From Terebella lapidaria (Eukaryota > Annelida > Polychaeta > Terebellida > Terebellidae): a DNA stretch of 64,000 nt. The notes under the pieces are model-generated. The model saw only the letters and a list, made by a program, of their open reading frames with translations. It was not told the DNA's origin and did not search any database. The stretch is taken from positions 23,657,001-23,721,000 of the forward strand of contig OX424563.1 in assembly GCA_949152475.1 (NCBI GenBank), given 5' to 3'. The translations under genes were made by a program, and so were the position numbers. Shown one piece after another: positions 12,228-23,900 of this stretch (position 1 is the stretch's first letter; every line of letters starts with the position of its first letter).

Positions 12228-14256
12228 TTTTCTGTCTTACTTGGGACTCTTGTACATTGAATATTACATCAATTTCGTATGATGGGATATTTAAAAGCAT
12301 GTTATCCTCCTACTAAGTGAAACCCCATGTTTGCCAGACAATGGTCCTAAATAGCGACTGCCAGGTAATGTCTCCCCTCGACATGGAATAAACTCCCCGA
12401 GAATTCCAATGCAGCAATTTGGTTTTTGCAGATATTTTGATGAATCAATTCTCAATTTCAGTACCAGATTGCTAGATCTGGTTCCAGTTGCATTAAACTC
12501 CAGTATGACTTACTGTCAACCCTGTAACATGTGAATTTACATCATTTTTTGGTACAATTGCAAAAATGTCAACTTTTTTGATAAACTGTTGTATGGACAA
12601 CAATGAACCAACCAATTACCAGGGTAGTGGCCAAATTAATTAAAGTGATATTGGCATAAAAACTATGTTTTTCCGAATCAATTACATATATGCCTGTGGT
12701 ATCAAAAAATTAGGTTACAAAACACAATATGCTTGATCAGATGGATAAATCAAGTATTTGACAGTACTAGCAGCCGCTTTTCTTTTGTTTTGTGCGCCAC
12801 TCAGAGTTACCTCTGACTTAACCTATTTCACGCTCGACTGGCTCGAACGTATACGAGTAAGTTGGAATCGCACTGCATCAAGGGATACAAAGCACCGAGA
12901 ATGGCGCTAATGTAAACAAACTCAAACTATATCCACCAGAAACTCGCAACGAAATCAATTAGAAAGGGGCATCTGTTTGGGCATAGACGTGCAAATATAT
13001 AATTTTTATGTCTTCTTCTTTCAATCAGAAAGATGTGGCAAAATCCATAACTTTCTGCCAATATCACTTTAAGGCTCATTCGAAGTGCCAATGGTCACAA
13101 AAAACGCATATCATTTGCCACACTGCGCTTAAAAGATGGTTGTGTCGAAACGTTTTTGGCTCACCGGCCCAGATCTATAATGCTCATAACACAAACCTAA
13201 ATGCTCACAAGTCCTAACACACACCTACGCCCTATCTACATGGGCTTTTTTCTGCAGAGGCCAACTTGCATATTTCATGTCAAACGTGAACTTGAGATTT
13301 ATCCTCATTAAGGGAACCAACATATAGGACTTCCTATATGCCCCCAACATAACCCTAAGCACCACCTACAAGTGATTAGCCTGAAGAGGACAATTAACAC
13401 ATTTCAGGTCAGATGTGACCTTGAAACTCGAGGTGAAGTTCAAGGTCACCAATAGGTCCATCATACAGGACTACCTATATACTCAACTCTTCCGCTGCCG
13501 GAGGCGACTTTAGTCGACCAAAATTACGGGAGAGCATGGCAAACTGAAATACATGAATTTAACATTAAATTCATGTTCCACCAATGAAAGTTTGAGACTT
13601 GAATTGTATACATTACTCAGAACAGCAACACTTTTCATAAATTTTTCAAACTTGGCAATGGGAGATAAGGTCTGAAACAGTTTTTGGCAGTGAAAGGGTT
13701 AATAAATTCTGAAGTTCTATCCAAAATGTCTGCACAAGCCATCACCTGGAGTTTGACAGGGATGTGTTAGTGGTAGTAACTTCGACCTAATTGCATACAT
13801 CAAGGTCTTGGGCCAGTCTTAAAAATATCTTTGGTTTCCGCTAACCCTACCCATCTTATCCAAGGGTAGGTAGGTGAATTTTGTTTTGCCCGAGTACGCT
13901 AAAGTGCAGCATGGTGTAAAAGCTTGGTCTCACAACATGCGTATTCGATCCATCTCCTACATTCAATGTGTCACAGACCAATAAAACCATACTGGTACAG
14001 TACTATCAATTTATCAGAGACAGAAAATTGCAGTGATTTTCTGCGTTTCAGAAAAAAATTATTCTTGTAAAATCATGATAATATATTTTGGGTAGGGAAG
14101 ATTTTGAAGGGTAGGTAGGGGAATAGTAGGAAACAAATTTATATTAATTTTGGCCTGGGGGGGGGGGGGGGTGGGGGGTGCCATTGATCATGTTTTTCGA
14201 ATCTTGCAGAATGAATTTTTCTACGCGACAACAACAAACCAACAATGAAAGCATTA
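12228..14256. other. Convergent intergenic region with diverged tandem repeat and poly-G
   Basis: No coding sequence is recognised between the BRD8 and EIF3A 3' ends. About 13208-13345 and 13360-13485 are diverged copies of one ~130-bp unit (shared words agagg-caa, catttca-gtca, aggact-cctatat). A guanine run occupies 14157-14179. The word gggtaggtagg occurs near 13865 and 14109. Confidence 0.55.
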
Positions 14257-14262
14257 TTTATT
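14257..14262 (-). terminator. Candidate EIF3A polyadenylation signal
   Basis: AATAAA on the minus strand (tttatt on plus) lies about 690 bp after the EIF3A stop. A second AATAAA at about 14692-14697 would give a shorter 3' UTR. Which one is used cannot be told from sequence alone. Confidence 0.4.
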
Positions 14263-14950
14263 TAAATAACAACAAAATGGTCACAATTTTCATCGACATC
14301 ATCCAAAAACCTTCAGTGATTTCAAATTTTGCAAAATGCAACAACTGCACATGATCTTTCATTATTTACTCAACTTGCTAATAAATGCAAAGGTCATACT
14401 CCAAGTAGCATCACACCAAGAAATATACACCATCAACTGACCAGAATTAAATATTGATAAATACGATTACTTGGATACAGTGGCATGCAAATGAACTGTA
14501 AGCACGCAAAGAACACAGCACTGAAATGTCCAAGGAGTAACAGATTATGTGGTCTCAGATTCTAAATTTGTGATGTAATCATTGTTCACAGTAATCACTT
14601 TAATTCAAAACAGCAATCTGTAGATTGGTTTCATTACATTTCTAGAGGACAATCACATAATATCAAGTATTACTTGTACACATCTTCGTAATTTATTTTA
14701 TGTCAATTTCCAAGAAGGCCTCATTTTCGTGATAGATACTGTTTTATATTCAGGGCAATACTAGTATACACAAGTAATTTGACAAATCAATTCATACAAT
14801 ATTAGTGTATTTCACGAGAACACCATTTATACATTTTAACTTGAAAGTGGTAGATATTGTCAACACATAATCATAGAAACCAAAGTGCTTGTGATTGTTC
14901 ACATCACATCGAGAGCACTTTCCCTCTCAAGATTTTTTTAAGTCAGGCTC

Positions 14951-17900
14951 CTAGCGTCTGACAGTCGTCCATCCGTCATCTTCTCCACCTAGGCCAGGTA
15001 TTACAGTAAACAAGGAAGTTATTGTACAAGACCAGACAGTTACCAGTCAAGACTTAGATGGCAAAATAAATACTTTTAAAAATATTTTTCATCTATTATA
15101 ATTTTTCGATGAGTACCTTTATCAGCAGGTCTGGGTGGGCGATCAGATTCACGCGGAGGTGGTGGCCTTCGTTCCTCTCTTGGTTTTTGTGGCGAAGTCT
15201 TTGAATCTGGATCAAATCAAATATTTTGATAACCATTGAATATTGGTGGATATACCAATTAATTTACATTCGATACAAGCAAAGAAAGTACAACATACCT
15301 CTGCCTCTCCAAGTGTCGCCTTCACGATCTCGTGGGGGTGGTCCATCGCGTGGTGGTCCGTCTCTGGGTGGTCCTCTCGGTCTCCACTCATCCCTACCAC
15401 CTCTGTCATCACGGCGTGGCTCATCTCGACTGCTGCGCCATGCACCACGATCCTCTCTCGGACCTCGATCGTCTCTGGGACCGTGATCATCCCTCGGACC
15501 TCGATCGTCTCTCGGACCGCGATCATCTCTTGGCGGTCCACGAGGCGGTCCATCCCGGCGCCACTCACGGTCTCTATCACGAGGTGGTCCGTCCATATCA
15601 CGGGGACCTCCATCGCGACGCCATGCATCTCTCGGGCCGCGATCATCCCTAGGTCCACGGTCATCCCTCGGTCCACGGTCGTCCCGAGGCCTCCATTCCC
15701 TGGAACCCCTATCGTCCCTGAAGCCACGATCGTCCCTCGGACCACGGTCGTCTCTTGGGCCACGGTCGTCTCGAGGTCCACGATCGAAGCGGTCCTCTCG
15801 GGGTCCCCTATCGTCTCGAGGTGGTCCCCACTCTCGTTTCTCACGGCGGTCGTCTCCTCGCCAGTCTCGAGCACCTCCTTCCTTACGTCCTTCATCTCTC
15901 CACCCACCACGATCATCCCTAGGCGGTCCGCGTTCATCCCTAGGCGGTCCGCGTTCATCCCTAGGCGGACCGCGTTCATCTCTTGGCGGTCCGCGTTCAT
16001 CCCTGGGTGGTCCGCGGATACCCCCCGGTGGGCGGTCGTCACGGGGGCCTCGGTCATCGCGACGATCTGGGTAGTCATCATCACGATCTCGCCTTCCATC
16101 TTCCTCTCTGGAATCAGACATGTACGCTTTCATAAAATGGTCACAATCAATGATTTCTACACATTACTTCACAAAGAAGGAAATACATATGAAAATGGAA
16201 CATCTGCAATACCTCAGAAATCTTACTCAATATGCGACTGACACCTGATGTCACTATAGATACCAAAGAATCGCAACATGACCCCATTCCACCCCACCCT
16301 CACTTGTCACATACCGTGGTCCTTTCTCCCAGGACTCGTGTTTAGTTTTGACCCGTTCGCGCCAGCCACCTTCGACAGGTTTGGGTTTCCAAGGTGCCCT
16401 TCCATCACCGCGGTCAGTGGAGTCCTCTCCGTGATCGTCTGGCTGTTGTCGCCCACGCCAGGCCTCATCTCCACCGCGGTCTCTCGCCCTGCTAGTGAAA
16501 TTCACGAAACCAGGAAATAGTGGGATCATTGGAAGAGAATTACGATCATATGTGAACAACACTTACTTAGCTATGCAAGATTGACTTCCCAAGAAGAGGG
16601 CATGAAATACGATGACTTCAATCAATTCACAATTGTCGACTGGCACCCTATTACTGGACCACCCTGGGTCAAGCTTGTTTTAACCATATTCCAAATTGCT
16701 CTTCACTGTATAACCATTATTGATATTAGAAACTACATGTCTTTACAAATCCCGTAGGTGCTCTAGAAATAGAATCCCCACACACTCTGTAAGACTGTAC
16801 CTCGGTTCAGGTCTCTCAGGCTCGCGCTCAGGTCTTCTCGCGACCTCTTCAAGACGCTTCCTATCGCGTTCCTCGATCTCGCGCTCTCGCTGCCGTTTCT
16901 TCTCCTCGATCTCGTTGAGTTTGGCGAGTCTCTCGCGGTATTCCTCTTCTTCCTTCTCCCTCTTCTCCCGCAGGATTCGCTCTTCTTCTTCACGCTCTGC
17001 ATTCAAAGTGCAATGTTTTCTTCATCAGTCAGAATACGATAAATTAGACTGAGCCGGTAGATCAAACATTTCTGTATGGTTATCATGTACTTCAATGTAC
17101 ACAATGCAGGTTTTTATTCCCAGCTGAAATGGTGGGTGATGGTAATTTACAATGCAAAATTGAATATAAATCTCTTGGTGACTCGACAGATTATAATCCC
17201 ACAGGTGGCGTATGACATTTTTGATGAACTGCAATTCCTTCTGAGTAGAGCAACCACCAAATATCCAAAAGACTTCTAATCAGAAACTACTAAGCCACAA
17301 TCCCCCCTAGCCCACATACGTTTTTTAAGCTCCTCGTCGCGACGCCTCTGCCTCTCCTCTTCTCGTTCTCTCAGCCACTTCTCCCGACGCTCAGCTTTAC
17401 GTCTCTCCTTGCGCGCGGCCAGGCAGCGACGGCGTTCCTCGACTAGGCGCTTCTCATACTCCACAGCCTTCTCCTGGGATTGCAAATGGCAGACATGTCA
17501 TTTGATATTGTTTTTCCTTATTATAGTATCATTAGATTACAACTTTATTGAGTTACTGTTAAAATTAGTTGTACATTTTCCTATTATTCAAACATTGGGC
17601 GAATGGAAAGGAATTGTATTCTATGACTATCTTTTATCGTGAATTGTTTGGGCTTTTTTTTTCATGAGGTCAGTCTTGGTTACATGGTGATAACTGTGTT
17701 TTACAGTCATCAATATGTTTTCAGTACAATGGCTCACAACTAAACATACTTGATCTCTCACATTTCAGTAAATATATTATTTATTACAGTTTGAGAGCAT
17801 AAAATCACCTTGACCTCGAAAAGTAGCCACTGACCTTGAAGATCGACTTGCGGTCCTCCTTGAGTTTATTGATGAACTCATCGCGATCAGGGATCATACG

Positions 17901-20900
17901 ACTCAAACGCTTCTTGTGTTCCATGGCAAGTTCCCTTTCTTTCTTGAGAAGAGTGACCTGGTCACAAGAGGATAACATCATCAATATATAATATTATACT
18001 CTGAAACTATGCTCGTTTGTTCCAAGGTATTGAAAATAAATGCCAAAACATATCTTATAACTTTTGGAATCAAAATCAAACCAGGGCAACTAATATAAAT
18101 TTCTACATATCGCCAAGTTTGTATTTTCCAAGTACATGTACAAGCAATCGTAGTAGATTTAGTCTGCATAACATATATTACATTTCAATATTTCTACTAA
18201 CAGAATATTTTCTCACCCTGTCTTCCTCGAGTTTCTCCCAGAGTTGTTTCATTTTGACTTTCTCTTCGTCATACTGTTTCTCCAGGTACGGAATTTCCTC
18301 GCGTCGCTTCGCTCTCTCAAAGTAGTCAATCTGGAACACACAGAATCAATTATTATGAATCTAGCTTTTTTCACTTTTTTTTTTGCAGGATTAGTAGGGC
18401 ATTGGATGATTAACTTGTTCGTTGATTTACATGTACAGTATTGGTGGAGATTCCAACATCGTAAGTAGACTATCAACGATGTTAATTTACGCCCGACACT
18501 GACACCAAAGCATCATGGGATATATGCCATGGCAACGCCTATGTGGGCATCCCTAATACGCATATAAACCGCCTAAAATTACGATGCAACATCAAAAATG
18601 TTGAAGGATAAGGTGACACCTTATTGTTTCAATGGAAAAGATGTATGCCGATAACATGCACAATATCTACTTCACGAAGATATTCTACACACCAATCAGC
18701 AGGTCAATATTCGCTCATAGTGACACCACAATATGCATGATATTGCTTATGTGGCTTCCTATAAATGAGCAGTATTATTTAAATCATCTAGCTACCAATT
18801 CAAACAGCTCACAGAAATGTTGAAATGTCTTTATCATCTACAATACAATTCAACAGTTTATAAACTTCAATTGAGTAGAGGATTGTTATTCCTTGTTGCA
18901 CAACAAAGATTATATCATTCACCGGGGATTTTAGTGCCAATTTCTGTTGTTTTTTTTTCTCGGCTACTAAATGTGTGCTGACAACATGTACAATATCCAC
19001 TTGTCAAGATGTCATACACATCAATCAACACTTCAGTATTTGCCCATAGCGACACCACAGGAGACAGGGAATGGCTCATGCGGCTTCCTATAAATGGGCA
19101 ATATTTAACAAACACAACCTGGAGAGCATTGACTTTCAATACTAAAATCTTAGTGGAGCTGTGTGTTGAATTGACTTGTCCAAAGTCCACACTAATTTAG
19201 AACCTACACACGGTCAATGACAACTCGATATCTGCCCTCAAAGACTCCCCCAAACTGTCGAATATTGTGGGTCATGGAAACTACAGGATATACATTTGTA
19301 CATTTTCGACTATGGTACACAAAGTCAGCAAAAAAAGGCCACGCATGCTCAACTTATATCTGATCTGTGTCAAATTTCAAAAGAATATTATTGACAATGA
19401 CTTGTGCATTGATTTACATGTACAGTATTGGTTGAGATTCCAATATTGTAAGTAGACTATCAACGATTTTAATTTCTGCCCGACACTGACACCAAAGCAT
19501 CATGGGAAATAGATGCCATGGCAACGCCTATGTGGGCAACAATGCAAAAGATATATTCTGTATATTGACAGATAATTTTTTTTTCAAAAAATTGCTGATA
19601 TTTCAAGTATATTATCAAACAGAAACCAACTCAAAGTGGAATTTACATATTTAGTTAACTCTTGGATTGTGAAGTGATGTGTGATGTTGCCTTGTCAAGA
19701 ATCGAACGGAAACAAATAATTGTACGCAGACAACAACAAATCTCGCTATTTGCCCACAGCGACACCAAAAACTGCACTGACTGGCTGCCATGGCTTCCTA
19801 TAAATGGGCAACGTTCATCATAAATCTGCAAGTTATTGAAATGTGAAATGTATGCTACGCGGTCGTGTTCAATATCCACCAAGATCAGAACACTGAACAC
19901 AACACTAACACTTCAATATGTGCCCAAGACGACACCACAAAATGCACGAATTTGCTAATGTGGCTTCCTATATATGGGCAACCTCTTCCATATAAGCGAC
20001 AAATTTGTCACCATATTTTACCTGGGAATGTCAATGTCAATGATGTCAATGATATTTTACCTGGGAATGTCAATGAAATTAAATATGTTTGCGAACACTT
20101 TCATGCAAAACAATATGCATTTGTTTTCTCTTTTCCCTTCAATGATTCACCTTCTTCTCCTGTGACTTGAGTTTCTCCTGGAGTTCGCGTTTCTCTCTCT
20201 CCAGCTGTTCCACTTGTTTGGCCAGAATGTCATCGACGTCCATCTCCGCTATAACCTGTAATACCAATCATGCATGAATTAACATAACAGTAACTTTTAA
20301 CATAGTCACAGACATGAACAATACAACAACAGTGATCAGAAGCACTGCAAATCTCTTCAGCAGTATTTGCTGAATATATGTACTATTGCCATTGAACTAA
20401 AACCAATAGCCTCCCATCTTTCAACTCACACAGTTCATATGTGTACAATCAATTAACATTTTATATTTCCAACCAGCACCACCATACAACTCACATCCTC
20501 GCTGAGATCGGCGAAGGCCTTGGCTCCTACACTCGTGCTCTTGAGTTGCTCCAGCCGCTCCCTAGCAACTTTCCGCTGGATGTCCTTGTGCTCCGCGAGG
20601 CGCCGTTGCCTCTCCCTCTCCTCAGCCTCCCGCTCCAGTCTGGCCATCTCTGCCTCGTACTGGCGCCGGCGCTGGTCCTCCTGCTGTGCCAACTCTTCCT
20701 GCTCCTGTTGCGGCCATGACAATGAGGATTTGCATTTACGACAAGGCAATCACCGTTTACATATCGAAAACGAGCCAGAGACTTCCAGCTTTATGTGTGG
20801 GAAAGGATTCAGATTTTTTGGAAGCACCATTTCATGATCCATCAGCAGTATGTTTTTATTATCGGCACAATTAGATAGATTTTCTAATCATTGAGCAACA

Positions 20901-23900
20901 TGATTACGGATTTGGGAAGCACGATTCAGGGAATTCTATAGAACATGAGCACGTGATTTTCTGTCACTCACCCGCTGCACGTTGAGGCTCTCGATCTCTT
21001 CTTTACGCTCCTCAATGATGACCCGTCTCTGGAGGATGCGCATGTGGTCCTTGACCGCCGTGTTGTGGTACGTCTGTATGATCTTCTCGCGGAGGTCACC
21101 CCTCGCTCGCTGTCAAGTACGGGATATATTGAGGGTCACAATTGTACGGTGAGAAAATTGATCGTGAAAGCACTGCATTACAATGTACTTTATTTATAAG
21201 TAGGCAGGCACTTCTATTTGTAGTCTTGCACAGGGTTGGGATGAATTCATATGGAGTAAGAAGGTATTTTTTGTACCTTGGTTACTAATTTTACAATGAA
21301 CTAACTCACGAACGGCAAGGCTGCCAGTCCTTGGCGACCATCGTAAATTATATCCTCATACTTAACACTTGACTCTCATAGACTACTCCACTTACCGACA
21401 AGTCAACAGGCGTGATGACTTGCATTGCCTTGTCCAGCGCGGCAGCCATGTGTGTCAGCTGGTTGCGGATCGTCTCGCTCGGCATACTCTGTAGGCAGGG
21501 GCCCTCTGGAACATCTTCTCGCTGAGCCACACAGAGGTCAGTCCCAAAGCTCAGTGAGCGAGTCTTGTGGTCTATGCGGAGTTGGAGGTCCAACTTCTTT
21601 GCGATGTTGACAAGGATTCTCTCAAGACGGAAGGCCGTAGTAAACGGGGCAAGTTTGACGAGACGCTCAAACTCGATGGTCTGGTAGACTTGGGAAATCT
21701 ACAGTGGGAACGGAAACAGAAACATTCGCATTGTCAGACTCATATTACCTAAGATATACTACTACTGTACCGTGGTATGTCAAATATAGTTTATTTTACA
21801 ATCGAAAAAAACATTTTCCGCTGCATGTAATGTCATCCATGAAATTTGACTCCCAACGCACTCCACCATACCTGTTTGACGAGCCTGACAATGGTGATAT
21901 CCTCTAGAGCAGGGGCATAGTCACTCAAGTCGTCCTTCTTGCGGATGAACTCCATGGAGGACGCCACACGCCCGGAGAGTTTCAGCGGGTGGAACTCCAC
22001 CTCAAGCCAGCGGTACAGGTTGGCCAGCTCCGGCGATACGCTTTGTACGACGTTGTACTTCACCTGGGAGAAGAGAAGACACAAATGTCATGTATGGATA
22101 GTTTAATTTTCGTTCTCTTTTTTTTTGGTCAAAGGTCATGCACGGAATAATTAGTTATATTAATGATATATATATTATTTGCAATCTCAAATGTAATATG
22201 TAAGCCTATGTAAATGCAGTTATTGGGTGGACTGCATTCACACAGTGACCTTCATATATTTACTATTGGCCTCTTTTTGACACCACAGAAACATCGTAAA
22301 GGTCGCTATGGCAACACAGAGGCCGTCTTATGAAAGACACAACACTTCATTGAGCCTACCAGGTCTTTAACTAGGCTGGCCCTAGTTGGTGGAGCATTAA
22401 GTCCAAGAAGAGTGGCCAGTCTCCTCTGTTTTTCAAGGGTGTTGTCGTCCATTTCCACTAGTGTGTCAACTTGGGTACGTGATGGAGGAATTGGGATGGA
22501 GAGAGTGGCACACAGCACTCGAGATGCCAATCTACAAAAAGCAATAACTACTTAGAGATCCACTCACTTGTGGCACTGATTTTTACGATGTATATCCGAG
22601 AATGACTGCTATTCATGGTTTTGCTTTTTTATAAAGAAAATATATTTTATGCATCTGATTGCTTCGAGAAAGGGTAACTCCCTCCAACTCTCAACTTAGT
22701 TTCATCTCTAATATTACCACTTAAATTCTTCTGCACACAAGTGAATTTAAAATAATCCAAGTCAAACAAGTCAAATCATTTCCACAATTCAAGTTCAGCA
22801 AAACCACCTCTGCAGTTCCTCCTGTGAGAGATTTTTCTTCTGTTCGCGGGAGAGGTGCAGCAGTCGATGCCAGGCGCAGGCATGGAACACATGGTTACCA
22901 GACTTCCAGAACACAAGGCCAAGCTTCTGGTAGTAGTTTGCCATCAGGGAAGGTTTCGGGGACTTCTTCGACAGGTTGATCAAGCCATGAATGTCTTCAA
23001 CGGCCTTGAATGCTTCCTATTCGAGAAAGATTGTAAAAACAGCTTACAAATCACGATTTGATACCCAAATTCGATAAGATCAACACGATAAGTCAGTATA
23101 TGTGCACCAAAACATTAGTAACAGGACTGTTCCAAATCAACAGGATGTCAAACCTCTCAAATTCAAAATTACCCTAGTTTTGCCTCTATCTTTACAGTCT
23201 CTCCACTTTTTCTCTACTTTTCCCCGAAATTTTGTAAGACAAACTCGCCGAAGAGTTGAGTTACTGCAGGCATGTCCAGTACCTGCCAGAGCTCCATGTT
23301 GATGGCGCTATCGAGCTGTACAAGTCTCGTCTCCAGGTGCATGGCTTGGCTCTCCGGGTTGTTCAGGTTGATGGCCCGCTGTTGATGCTGGTGTCGGTGG
23401 ATGTGACCCAAGTGTGTTCTCAGCTGCATGGTGGATATACAAGTCATGAATATTCATTGGTTAGTAATGGATGATGCATATTCACAATGGAGAGGAAACA
23501 CAACAATATACAAGAGTATACATATTATCAGACTACTGACAAATGAATTGGGTCAAATTGAGTCAAAAGTTTCAGAAAAATTAATCATGGTACAAGTACA
23601 ACTGATCATTTGGAAGATAACTTTTGTCCCAACTTTGTCTCTTAGCCAGTCACACACAACATGTAACAGCCTGATATTTGGACACCGTTGGATTACTGTT
23701 GGCCCACTCTTGACACCACTTGGGTAAGGAAAGACCTTGGTGGCAACACTGGGGCCATAGATTAGTTAGCAAAGAAACACCTCCCAAACTTACATTGTCA
23801 CAGAGTTTGCGAAACTCAGTCTTACGGGCGTACTTGAGACAGAACTTGAAGGCTGCAAAGTGCAAAATATTCGTTTCAAATAATTAATACATGCATCATT

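Noticed and set aside
15212..16241. Long open frames of ~290-330 codons on both strands over the EIF3A repeat exon
   Set aside because: They arise because the true exon is a strongly periodic Arg/Asp/Gly/Pro repeat with few T/A-rich codons. Only the frame joining exons 18 and 20 matches eIF3a.
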